From a virus, in the IMG/VR virus record IMGVR_UViG_3300035180_002574, positions 117,178-181,177 of that record: a stretch of DNA of 64,000 nucleotides; one strand, written 5' to 3'. Shown here piece by piece: positions 28,273 through 36,019 of the stretch (position 1 is its first letter; each line of letters opens with the position of its first letter). The notes below the pieces were generated by a model. The model saw nothing but the letters and a program-made list of their open reading frames with translations. It was not told where the DNA came from and did not search any database. The position numbers were made by a program, and so were the translations under genes.

Positions 28273-29004
28273 TTATACTTTTTTAACGACATATGTGGCA
28301 AATAATATGCTATGATTGCTTGGAGTAAATGAAAATATATTGATAGTATCATATCCTGTACCAGCTCCGCCTGACTCAGCAATAGAATAATCTATTGCCT
28401 CATATAAATCTTTACCATTATGTTTTATATGAATATGAAACTGATCACCAGATGGTGTAAGACCATTTAAAAATTTTTCTGGAGTATAAAATGTTCTATT
28501 GGTACCATTTCTAAGTCCAATAAGCGGAATTTCTTCTCTCCACAAATAAGATACTCCGCCAGTTTGACTTTGAATATAAGCCTTCGTATCGTCGCCCAGC
28601 TCATCAACTCCAATATCAATTCCTTCTGTAAATCCGAAAGATTTCAAAAATTCTCGTTGTTTGTCGCTAAATTGAAGCAAATCTATATTGCTAGATACTA
28701 GAGCAATATCTCCGCATAAAAATTTATGTCTTAATTCGCCTTTAAGAAGTGATGCTCTAATATCTGATTCTTGAACTCCCGGGATTTGAAGCAAATCTCG
28801 CGTTTGACCAGCATTAATTGGATAATGAAAAATCTTTATTGTTTTTTGAGGCGACAAACGAAATACTTCAGATCTATATGGTGGAGGAATTTTAGGATCA
28901 TCATTTTCTATGTGAAGTTTTGAACTAGCAGTGCCAGTTATGTTTTTCACAATAAAATGAGTATTGTACTTCAAAGAATAAGCAAAATCACTTTCACTGC
29001 TCAT
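28273..29004 (-). CDS. structural protein with two-domain layout, unknown
   Basis: The 243-residue protein has an N-terminal half whose LLQIPGVQESDIRASLLKGELRHKF resembles the beginning of the plus-strand 12449-12919 product. Its C-terminal half (GTNRTFYTPEKFLNGL, HIHIKHNGKDLYEAIDYSIAESGG) looks like the short beta domain many phage tail proteins carry for trimeric attachment. GGAGAAG precedes the ATG. It starts immediately after the upstream stop (zero gap), so it is coupled. Likely part of a fibre-attachment complex. Confidence 0.66.
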   Translation of the reverse strand: MSSESDFAYSLKYNTHFIVKNITGTASSKLHIENDDPKIPPPYRSEVFRLSPQKTIKIFHYPINAGQTRDLLQIPGVQESDIRASLLKGELRHKFLCGDIALVSSNIDLLQFSDKQREFLKSFGFTEGIDIGVDELGDDTKAYIQSQTGGVSYLWREEIPLIGLRNGTNRTFYTPEKFLNGLTPSGDQFHIHIKHNGKDLYEAIDYSIAESGGAGTGYDTINIFSFTPSNHSILFATYVVKKV

Positions 29005-29709
29005 TTACTTCTCCACAAACTTATCTCTAATAGTGATTGTAACCGTTCTCTCAACATCTGGATTTTCGGCAGTTGCTTTTACTCCGCCAAATAATTTTTC
29101 AAGAAGTGTATCATATGATTCTTTTCCAATATCACTCTTCTTGATTTCTAATGCAGAGTTAATATCTTTTCTAGTTAGTTCTTCGTCTTTTGATAAAATG
29201 ACTCTTTTTAACTCACTAGCCCCCATTTTTTGTAAATCATCTGGAGTTAAACGATATCTCATATGTAAAAGCTCTTCAATATAATTCAAGCTTCCCATAG
29301 CCGGTTGTGCTTCAGTATAATCACCATCTAATTGCTCTACTCTCAACCCTTTATCAAGAGTAGATAATAATACACGGGCATTGCTATCTTGCCACTCTGG
29401 TTCTTTACCATAAATGGATTTTAAATCTCCAACAATAGTTTTTAGCTTATTAAGATTCTTTATCTTATTGGCAAATCCTTCAGAAATGAAGGCTTCACTA
29501 CGATTATAATTTTGCAGCCCACGTCTTGGATTATATTCTGTCTCTTGATCAATTCTGCGAGTATCAAATGCCAATTTTTTGAATCCAGAGCCATTAATAT
29601 AAGACTCAAATCCCTTTTTTCTAAGGAGCATACACATTTTTCTAGACGGAACATCTGCTGTCCCCCTAGTAATTAATGAATATAGATCCAAAACGGTATT
29701 TAATTTCAT
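29005..29709 (-). CDS. unknown helical protein at the start of a minus-strand run
   Basis: The 234-residue protein is largely helical (KNLNKLKTIVGDLKSIYGKE, SLNYIEELLHMRYRLTPDDLQKMGASELKRVIL). It has a basic, aromatic N-terminal third containing YNPRRGLQNYNRSEAF. GGAGAG lies before the ATG at 29709. An ATTACTTGT box sits 27-35 nt upstream, in a 95-nt gap that also holds the divergent CCA-gene promoter. I do not recognise it; assembly or chaperone functions are possible. Confidence 0.62.
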   Translation of the reverse strand: MKLNTVLDLYSLITRGTADVPSRKMCMLLRKKGFESYINGSGFKKLAFDTRRIDQETEYNPRRGLQNYNRSEAFISEGFANKIKNLNKLKTIVGDLKSIYGKEPEWQDSNARVLLSTLDKGLRVEQLDGDYTEAQPAMGSLNYIEELLHMRYRLTPDDLQKMGASELKRVILSKDEELTRKDINSALEIKKSDIGKESYDTLLEKLFGGVKATAENPDVERTVTITIRDKFVEK

Positions 29710-29735
29710 GCTGTTTCGCTCTCCGTATACTTATC

Positions 29736-29744
29736 ACAAGTAAT
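29736..29744 (-). promoter_or_regulatory. ATTACTTGT box upstream of 29709 start
   Basis: Exact ATTACTTGT in the transcribed sense, 27-35 nt before the start codon. It lies in the divergent intergenic region facing the CCA gene and is one of four such boxes in the window. Confidence 0.35.
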
Positions 29745-29770
29745 GCAGTAATATTGTCATCCGCCCGCCC

Positions 29771-29798
29771 TTGACTGTATTTTTTTACGATATATTGT
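29771..29798 (+). promoter_or_regulatory. candidate sigma70-like promoter for the CCA gene
   Basis: TTGACT (29771-29776) and TATTGT (29793-29798) are separated by 16 nt, ending 6 nt before the ATG at 29805. A transcript would begin at or next to the start codon, and no ribosome-binding site is present. The arrangement suggests leaderless translation or an alternative upstream start. Confidence 0.45.
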
Positions 29799-29804
29799 GC
29801 GTGC

Positions 29805-31025
29805 ATGTCGTCTATTCACATATCAAACGAAAAAATTAACCATTATGCAATTGATATTTGTTCCATTCTGCAAAAACACGGATACCAAGCCTATATTGTG
29901 GGAGGATGTGTTCGAGATTTGATCTTAGGCAAGCAACCTAAAGATTGGGACATTTGTACCGATGCAAAACCAGAAAAAGTGATGGAATTATTTCCTAAAC
30001 ATTATCCCACTGGTCTTAAACATGGCACTATAACTGTCGCCATGGCAGAAGGCGTTGAAAACAACTTTGAAGTTACTACTTTTAGAGTAGAGGGTAAATA
30101 TACTGATGGTAGAAGACCAGAAGAAGTTTCATTTGTCAGTAATGTTATTGAAGATTTAGCCAGAAGAGATCTAACCATTAACGCAATGGCATATGATCCT
30201 CTAGCTAAGATAATTCTAGATCCATTTTACGGTCAGCAAGATATAAAATGGGGATTTATTCAAGCGGTAGGTAATGCCAATGATAGATTCCAAGAAGATG
30301 GGCTAAGAATTATGCGCGCAGCGAGGTTTGCTGCTCGATTTGAATACATAATCGAATCAAAAACATTCGAAGCCATGTGCAATAACCTACCAACATTGGC
30401 AAAAGTCTCTGTTGAACGTATTAAAGATGAACTTTGTAAAACTTTAATGACCAACAATCCATACTTAGGAATAAAATATCTACAAGATTGTGGCGCTTTA
30501 CAACAAATCTGTCCAGAAATTACTCTTACTGAAGCTTTAGAGAAGTGTAAGGGCGGCTTAGAAACTAAAATTGCTTGTCTTTTCACTCATACAACCTTTA
30601 CCATCGCTGAACGGGCAATGATATCCCTTAAATTTTCCAATAATGAAATCAAAAAAGTTAAATTATTATTGCAACTTTTTGAATGGACAAGTGCCGACTG
30701 GAGCACCACAAAAGTTTATCGTAAATTTATGGCGTTTCTTAAGAATCAGGCACAGGAAGACTGGCAAGACATCTTAAGAGAATTTATACATTTGTCTGAG
30801 GCGTTTGGAAGGGACGTTAAAACGACCCTTGAGGCATGCAAAAACGAAATTGTCTGGGCTCGCAAAGAAATGGCAATCAATGGCGATGATTTGATTGAAC
30901 TTGGAATTAAACCAGGACCGGAATTGAAAAAACTTTTGGATAGATGTTATGAAGAAATTCTAGAGCATCCTGAAAAGAACACTCTAGAACATCTTTCAAC
31001 AATTGTTAAGACAATCTCTTTATAA
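29805..31025 (+). CDS. cca: CCA-adding enzyme (tRNA nucleotidyltransferase)
   Basis: The 406-residue class II nucleotidyltransferase adds or repairs the 3' CCA of tRNA from CTP and ATP. GGCVRD (33-38) and DWDI with Asp47/Asp49 (47-50) give the palm and metal-binding carboxylates. RRDLTINAMAYD (120-131) is the nucleotide-recognition region, and EDGLRIMRAARFAARF (164-179) the basic neck. Length and the helical C-terminal body match bacterial enzymes. It is on the plus strand, opposite to its neighbours, with its own promoter. Its end overlaps the stop of an opposing broken gene by 20 nt. It may keep host or phage tRNAs functional; the symbol is assigned by family. Confidence 0.93.
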   Translation: MSSIHISNEKINHYAIDICSILQKHGYQAYIVGGCVRDLILGKQPKDWDICTDAKPEKVMELFPKHYPTGLKHGTITVAMAEGVENNFEVTTFRVEGKYTDGRRPEEVSFVSNVIEDLARRDLTINAMAYDPLAKIILDPFYGQQDIKWGFIQAVGNANDRFQEDGLRIMRAARFAARFEYIIESKTFEAMCNNLPTLAKVSVERIKDELCKTLMTNNPYLGIKYLQDCGALQQICPEITLTEALEKCKGGLETKIACLFTHTTFTIAERAMISLKFSNNEIKKVKLLLQLFEWTSADWSTTKVYRKFMAFLKNQAQEDWQDILREFIHLSEAFGRDVKTTLEACKNEIVWARKEMAINGDDLIELGIKPGPELKKLLDRCYEEILEHPEKNTLEHLSTIVKTISL

Positions 31026-31341
31026 GAAGAGATGTTGCTTGAGAATGGATTAGACCGCCATCAGGATCAGAAATGTCAAAAGCAGGACTGTTTCCTGGGG
31101 GACTAATTACTTCTACTATAGAGTTGACGGTTGAAGTAGTACTCAATACATCATTAACAAGTTGTGATATTCCTATTTTTTCTTCCAACTACTGAATACA
31201 CCATTGATTCTTAACATTAGTTGTGCCGGCTGGCTTATAGATGCCTGCCAGAAATTTCATATGTGCCAATTGCTGACCAGTGCTAGAACGAGTTATTCCA
31301 ACTCCACTAGTTGGTCTCGCGTCTCCTTCGAGACCTGTTGG
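31006..31341 (-). pseudogene. 3' part of broken collagen-like fibre gene
   Basis: This continues the frame of 31342-31578 past a TGA at 31342-31344. It encodes PTGLEGDARPTSGVGITRSS..., then a TAG at 31189-31191, then a last stretch EKIGISQLVNDVLSTTSTV... ending at TAA. The first stop falls where the Gly-x-y pattern predicts Gly (GGA to TGA). The region reads as sensible protein throughout, including FLAGIYKPAGTTNVKNQW and ISPPGNSPAFDIS, so it was recently a single gene of about 190 codons. Recoding is an alternative to decay. Confidence 0.65.
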
Positions 31342-31578
31342 TCAAATTGGACCCATAGCACCCATAGCACCACCACACGCACCAGTTTGTCCAGGAACAC
31401 CAGTAGCCCCTATTGCTCCTGTAGGTCCAATAAATCCAGTTGGACCTCTCCTTCCAGTATGATCTTTAATTGCTAATGCAAGTAATAGATCAGTACCAAT
31501 AGAACTATTAGAGGTTCTAATTATTGGTTTTGGAATTGGTGGTATACAACAATATTTACTAGATTTACATGAGCGCAT
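31342..31578 (-). CDS. collagen-like protein, N-terminal fragment
   Basis: A strong AGGGGAA precedes the ATG at 31578. The 78-residue product has a Cys-rich head (CKSSKYCCIPP), a short globular part (NSSIGTDLLLALAIKDH), then collagen-like Gly-x-y triplets (RGPTGFIGPTGAIGATGVP). It ends abruptly at GAMGPI where a TGA replaces the next Gly codon. Collagen-like shafts trimerise in phage fibres. With the C-terminal part cut off this fragment cannot form the intended tip. See 31006-31341 for the remainder. Confidence 0.6.
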   Translation of the reverse strand: MRSCKSSKYCCIPPIPKPIIRTSNSSIGTDLLLALAIKDHTGRRGPTGFIGPTGAIGATGVPGQTGACGGAMGAMGPI

Positions 31579-31655
31579 AGATTCCCCTATGTAAACATAA
31601 TGAATAATTAATATAATTTAGTTGTAGCATACATTGCCTGCTATGATACAAAATG

Positions 31656-31681
31656 AAAAAGCCACCCGAAGGTGGCTTTTT
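31656..31681. terminator. bidirectional intrinsic terminator after the major capsid gene
   Basis: Stem AAAAAGCCACC / GGTGGCTTTTT with a CGAA tetraloop, 47 nt past the capsid stop in the minus sense. Both strands give a U-run after the stem, so it can also stop plus-strand transcription from the CCA side. A perfect 11-bp stem makes this the clearest terminator in the window. Confidence 0.92.
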
Positions 31682-31727
31682 CTTTATATTTTATCTACAC
31701 GCTAACTAGTAGGTGTATATGTTAGGA

Positions 31728-32741
31728 TCAGGCGCCTACGACGACTGATTTCCTTCCGGCTGCGACACCACGAGGATTGACGATTGCCAAACCAATGATT
31801 TCGCTTACAACCCAGCCTAATTTAAGCTGTTTTGGCTCATCGGCAGGAAGCACTTCAATGTCCTGACGGATTGGCATAACTCCAACGAATTCTGGGTCGG
31901 CTGCGCCATATATCGTTCCAGGTGGAACGATCTTGGATACCATAATATCAGTACCCCAAATATGAGCATAAAGACCAGTTTGAAGAACTTCACGCATGGT
32001 GACTGGATCGAAATCACCGCCACCAGTTCCTTGACCACCACCTGAACCCCACTTAAGGATATCAGTAAATTCATTGATGTTCATGAAGTACTTGGTTGTA
32101 ACTAAGTCCCAACGATCGATTTGTTGCTTGATTTCAACAAGGTCTCTCTTCAAAAGACCGGCGTCAGCAATGTCAGTCAAGGTGTTTTCGACTGATGCGG
32201 CAGCGTCTAATGCTGCGAAGATGTTAGCATCTTCCTGAGCCATAATTTCTTGACGAGCCTTCTGAACAGCTCTGTCGATTACGTTGAATCTACGACGCTT
32301 GACTTCGGCGATTCTAACAGTTGGGTTTGCAAAGATTTCAAACTCTGGAACAACAACACGGTCACCGAAAACACGGGACTCTGGTCCTGTACCGTTGCTA
32401 GAAATAACAACTGCTGCTACGTCGATATCGCGATCGTAGGTTGGCATTGCGCCCTGTGGAAGAGGGTCTACAACAAGTGCTCTACGTGCAATTCCGTGGT
32501 AATCTAAGTTTCTACGGATTGGGTTTGCCATTGCCTGAGCAAGAGCAATCTTTCCATCCTGAGTCATAATTGCGCGAGAAATTAATTCATCACGCTTGTC
32601 GTCACTTAATTGAGGCTGTCCTGCAAGACCAATATTTGATGGCGCATTTTCTTCCAAAATTGATGCATATTTAACAAGAGTTGTTAACGCATCCTTCAAA
32701 GATGAGGCGTTCATTTCGCCTTTGCTATTGAACATATTCAT
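31728..32741 (-). CDS. major capsid protein (HK97-fold type)
   Basis: The 337-residue protein has the features of an HK97-fold capsid subunit. There is an N-terminal helical stretch (KDALTTLVKYASILEEN) and an extended strand region (GAMPTYDRDIDVAAVV). A long helix follows with charged residues (VQKARQEIMAQEDANIFAALDAAA), and the axial-domain strands near the end include IVNPRGVAAGRKSVVV. AGGAG precedes the ATG. Codon use is richer in G and C than in most neighbours, as expected for a highly expressed gene. It follows a probable decoration gene by 142 nt. KYAS (24-27) could be near a maturation cleavage site; that is inference. Confidence 0.85.
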   Translation of the reverse strand: MNMFNSKGEMNASSLKDALTTLVKYASILEENAPSNIGLAGQPQLSDDKRDELISRAIMTQDGKIALAQAMANPIRRNLDYHGIARRALVVDPLPQGAMPTYDRDIDVAAVVISSNGTGPESRVFGDRVVVPEFEIFANPTVRIAEVKRRRFNVIDRAVQKARQEIMAQEDANIFAALDAAASVENTLTDIADAGLLKRDLVEIKQQIDRWDLVTTKYFMNINEFTDILKWGSGGGQGTGGGDFDPVTMREVLQTGLYAHIWGTDIMVSKIVPPGTIYGAADPEFVGVMPIRQDIEVLPADEPKQLKLGWVVSEIIGLAIVNPRGVAAGRKSVVVGA

Positions 32742-32803
32742 AAATTTTCTCCTAAATGGATTATTGCCAGTCTTACCAGCTTAAAGAACTTACTTTAAAA
32801 GAG

Positions 32804-32855
32804 CGAGGGATTCCCGATTAGGGGATTGAGACATCCAGTCTCCTCCTGTCCCTCG
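32804..32855 (-). ncRNA. predicted three-way-junction RNA in the capsid 5' leader
   Basis: In the minus-strand sense an outer 7-bp stem CGAGGGA/TCCCTCG encloses two hairpins: GAGAC-TGGAT-GTCTC and TCCC-CTAATC-GGGA. The element lies between the decoration gene stop (32884) and the capsid start (32741), ending 63 nt before the ATG. No U-run follows the outer stem, so it is not a standard terminator. Pairing is seen by eye only; function (stability, translation control, processing) is unknown. Confidence 0.5.
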
Positions 32856-32883
32856 GCAGGATTTTTAATTCAGATTACCCTAA

Positions 32884-33534
32884 TTAGGCAGCTGGTGGAT
32901 TGAAGTAGAAGGTTGCGAAGCCTAATACTGCAGTTCCAAGAGCAGATGCTAACTTGCTTGGGGTGTTTACCAAAGAACCGTTGGTCTCGAATTCAACGAA
33001 ACGTCCAACTACTGGAGCTGAACCAACAGCGTTTACTGAACCAACTGGAGTCAAAAGACCCGTTGCGGTATAGGTAAGTGCTGCGCCTGTGTCAAGAGTT
33101 GCATTGGTTGGAACCAATCCGGTTGCTGCAGTGTCAACTGCATCAAGTGATACAGCGTACATACCTGGTTTTTCCCAAAGAGTTACTTTGCCTGAACCAG
33201 TTGCGGTGTGAGGTCCAAGAACTGCGCCGCCAGTTGATACCTGACCAACAGTTCCACCGACTACTGTACCGAAAAGAGTACCGTACCCGGAAATACCATC
33301 ATCAGCTAACATCAATGGACGAGAGCTGGAGGTAAGAGTTCTAGTAGCTACGACTCTCTTGTTTGGATTTACATATCCATCAAATACGTCGAAAGCTGCT
33401 TTATCAGTTGCTGCACTTGCAACAATAGACTTAAAGGTAAGTAATTCTCCACCCTTAAGTGTCAAAACTTCTGTATCAAGACCATCAAATTGACCTAATG
33501 GTTGAGTACCTGGTTGTAATAGTTTTAAAGCCAT
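32884..33534 (-). CDS. putative capsid decoration/head-stabilising protein
   Basis: The 216-residue protein is Gly/Ala/Thr/Val-rich and beta-type, with no membrane helices. Its position directly upstream of the major capsid gene in the same orientation, and codon use similar to that gene, fit a decoration or cement protein made in large amounts. It has one DGYV tripeptide (VFDGYVN). A box ATTGCTTGT lies 31-39 nt upstream of its start. Family not recognised by sequence alone. Confidence 0.6.
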   Translation of the reverse strand: MALKLLQPGTQPLGQFDGLDTEVLTLKGGELLTFKSIVASAATDKAAFDVFDGYVNPNKRVVATRTLTSSSRPLMLADDGISGYGTLFGTVVGGTVGQVSTGGAVLGPHTATGSGKVTLWEKPGMYAVSLDAVDTAATGLVPTNATLDTGAALTYTATGLLTPVGSVNAVGSAPVVGRFVEFETNGSLVNTPSKLASALGTAVLGFATFYFNPPAA

Positions 33535-33564
33535 TTTGTTATCCTATGAATCTTCAATGCTTAT

Positions 33565-33573
33565 ACAAGCAAT
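33565..33573 (-). promoter_or_regulatory. ATTGCTTGT box upstream of 33534 start
   Basis: One-base variant of the ATTACTTGT box, 31-39 nt before the start of the decoration gene, in a 145-nt gap. The rest of that gap is AT-rich and includes an imperfect 10-bp inverted repeat of no clear role. Confidence 0.3.
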
Positions 33574-33679
33574 GTTGTCTTACACCTAACTTACAAATTC
33601 AAGTAACATATTTTCTTATGCGTATATTTAATGAAAAATATGTAAAACTTAAAAAAATATCTTGTTATGCCCAGATTTT

Positions 33680-34888
33680 TCAGCCACCTATCTGTTTTTT
33701 GATTTCATCTAGTTCTTCCTCATTCATTTTCATATCTGGAACTGCATTACCCGATCCGCCTTCGCGGAAAGAAGATACTAAAGACTGCCCAACTACAGCT
33801 GCTTGACTCTGTGAGTCATTTAATACTTTTATAATCTCATCTATGGATGAAATATATGCAGGAATTTCTGTAACAATACTCTCAAATTTATCAGCGAAGA
33901 GCAATGAAGTAGCTCCACCATATAAATGAACTTGTTCTGCAAGATCGGTCACATATCCCGTATCTTTGGTAACCATAGCCTTATATGAGGGCTTGGAGAA
34001 ATTAGCTTTCACTTGCATCATAAATGGTCTAAAATAATCCAACTTCTTCTTCAATAATTGAATTGCTTTAGATGCATTCTTTGCCTTCTCTTGATTATCT
34101 TGCTCGAATAATTCTTTTGCATCTAGTGGTTTTTCAAGAGCTACAATGATTGGATACAGACGATCATACGTGGTCTCAAAATCGTTTAGGTATTTTAAGA
34201 ACTTTGCCATGTCCGCTTTAACATTATCCGCCACTTCAATTCCAAAACCATAATCTACAGTACTTGTCATTAAAGAAGTAACAGCATCTTTTAATCTGGC
34301 GCTATCTTGTTTAAAACCTCTAGATATATTTGGCAAATGTTGCCAGGCATAAATTGCGCCAAAAGAGGCAGCAATTAATTCAGTAATAGCTAACATAGAT
34401 AAAGCAGTCTTAACTAAACTTTTTCTTTGAGCGAAATTAACCTGTTCTAAACAGGTATCAGCTAAAACCATTAACTCGTCTTTGTTTTGATTGTCTAAAT
34501 CATTGCCCAATCTTACAAGAGATAGAATTAATTCTTGTTCAGCATATCTTTTATTAGTTAATTGTCCGGTTGGAACCTTATCAATAATGTTGAGAATAAT
34601 ATTTTGTCTTTCGATATTATTTTCGACAAGACCATTCAAACGATCATAAGCGGGAGAAAGAACAACTGAGTCTGGATGAGCATCCTCCATAATGTTCTTT
34701 TTATATTCCATACTTTTGGGCATGTCTGGTTTAACACCATAAAGAGCCTCAATGTCTTTGATATCCAAAGAGTCAGCTCTTGGATTATTCTCTAACTTTT
34801 TCTTAGCTTTTTCAGGCGCATCTTCTGACACAAGACCTTTTTCTTGTGCAATTTTGATAAAGTTATCGAAAATTTCGCTTCTTCTCAT
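33680..34888 (-). CDS. large helical head-module protein, unknown (paralogue of 38826-40163)
   Basis: The 402-residue protein begins with a helix ending in KIAQEKGLV (12-20), the same motif as in the 38826-40163 product (KIAQEKGLV at 19-27). Further on, EDAHPDS and a helix before KVPTGQLTNKRYAEQELILSLVRLG match QAHPKGS and KTPKGKLASNHQIINAVKMALG of that protein, so the two are paralogues. A hydrophobic segment (ALSMLAITELIAASFGAIYAW) lies near 160-180. GGTGAG precedes the ATG. A virion-internal protein is the simplest reading. Confidence 0.66.
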   Translation of the reverse strand: MRRSEIFDNFIKIAQEKGLVSEDAPEKAKKKLENNPRADSLDIKDIEALYGVKPDMPKSMEYKKNIMEDAHPDSVVLSPAYDRLNGLVENNIERQNIILNIIDKVPTGQLTNKRYAEQELILSLVRLGNDLDNQNKDELMVLADTCLEQVNFAQRKSLVKTALSMLAITELIAASFGAIYAWQHLPNISRGFKQDSARLKDAVTSLMTSTVDYGFGIEVADNVKADMAKFLKYLNDFETTYDRLYPIIVALEKPLDAKELFEQDNQEKAKNASKAIQLLKKKLDYFRPFMMQVKANFSKPSYKAMVTKDTGYVTDLAEQVHLYGGATSLLFADKFESIVTEIPAYISSIDEIIKVLNDSQSQAAVVGQSLVSSFREGGSGNAVPDMKMNEEELDEIKKQIGG

Positions 34889-34936
34889 TAGACTCTCACC
34901 ATGGTTAATTTACATTAATATGTTAGTATATGCCCT

Positions 34937-36019
34937 TTATTGCTTTTTTGCAGCAACATCGTCAATAAAGAAATCCACCATTTGTTTCTTAGAAACAAAT
35001 TGCCTTGGTATGAAAACGTATGGATCTCCGACGCTCATCCTATTGAAGAATACAATTTGATCAACTAAAGTATTGAATACGGGAGACGATTTAATTACAT
35101 CCTCAACACCATCAAGTCCAGAATATACCTCTTTGGCAAAACCAATTACCATATTTTCAATAGATGAGCGATCATTCATTACATGTTCTGCCCATTCAAC
35201 ACCCGACTGGTTTCTCTTAATGTCAGTATATCCAGGTCTCTTGGGAAATTTGGTTTGGTTGGTAGAAACCATTGCCGATTGTGAAGGTTCGGTTTCTTTA
35301 GAACCGCCAAAAAATGATTTTTCTGGTTTAGTTGGCTTGCCGCCCTGCAAAGAAGAATCTAATGCATTAGATCTTCCTAATAACTTGTTAGCAACATCAC
35401 CTGCAGCCATTAATCCGGCAGACGCTAAAACCGTTTTAAATATCCAACCAATAATAGTGGTGAATATTTTTATTGCTTTTGCTGAAAGCATTGTAGTAAA
35501 AGCAGCGTTCTTTATTGTTCCTGTAGCATGATATTCCATCACAGCCAACTTTAACATACGTGCATCGCGCATTCTCTGAGCAACTGATTCAATATCGTCC
35601 GCAGATTCAGAATCAGTTGGAGTGTGCGCTTGAGCAGCTTCTGTAGTAGCCGCATCAACATCTGCGGATGTTATTGGTTTCCCACTACCTAATAAGCTAG
35701 AAATTTTACTGTGAATGCTCTTTAAAATTGAAGCCACATCTATATGCATTATGACGGTCAAGAACCCTAGTAAGCGCCCTGTCCAAGTAAATCCTAATGC
35801 TTGAAATAAAGTGACAATAGCACCCGGCGCAAGAAAATTGATAACACTATCAATTTTATTGTTTGGGTCTATATGACCAGACACATATGATTTTACTTTG
35901 TCAATTAATGACATAATAAAACCACTCCCAGCACCCATTTTGACGAATTTATCGTCAGCAAATGCCTGGACAACCATAGTGTCTACATATAAACTTATTT
36001 CACTATTACTTGGCTTCAT
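34937..36019 (-). CDS. putative membrane-associated head-module protein, unknown
   Basis: The 360-residue protein starts at ATG 36019, which overlaps the TAA of the upstream gene by one base (TAATG), with AGGA nearby. It has hydrophobic stretches (FLAPGAIVTLFQALGFTW near 55-75 and IFKTVLASAGLMAAG near 200-220), charged linkers and a Lys/Gln-rich end. Coupling to the preceding gene argues for joint function. Membrane-active entry or internal-head proteins can have such segments; the actual role is not known. Confidence 0.62.
   Translation of the reverse strand: MKPSNSEISLYVDTMVVQAFADDKFVKMGAGSGFIMSLIDKVKSYVSGHIDPNNKIDSVINFLAPGAIVTLFQALGFTWTGRLLGFLTVIMHIDVASILKSIHSKISSLLGSGKPITSADVDAATTEAAQAHTPTDSESADDIESVAQRMRDARMLKLAVMEYHATGTIKNAAFTTMLSAKAIKIFTTIIGWIFKTVLASAGLMAAGDVANKLLGRSNALDSSLQGGKPTKPEKSFFGGSKETEPSQSAMVSTNQTKFPKRPGYTDIKRNQSGVEWAEHVMNDRSSIENMVIGFAKEVYSGLDGVEDVIKSSPVFNTLVDQIVFFNRMSVGDPYVFIPRQFVSKKQMVDFFIDDVAAKKQ

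Noticed and set aside
14857-31344. Alternative genetic code as explanation for the in-frame stops
   Set aside because: The interrupted genes use TAA, TGA and TAG, while all three also end intact genes here; no single reassignment fits.
31204-31476. Plus-strand frames opposite the collagen-like gene
   Set aside because: Ser/Thr- or Pro-rich translations are mirror images of the Gly-x-y repeat on the other strand; no ribosome-binding site.
32804-32855. Hammerhead ribozyme or tRNA-like element
   Set aside because: The three-way junction is present but the CUGAUGA and GAAA core bases of hammerheads are missing, and no anticodon or acceptor arm can be drawn.
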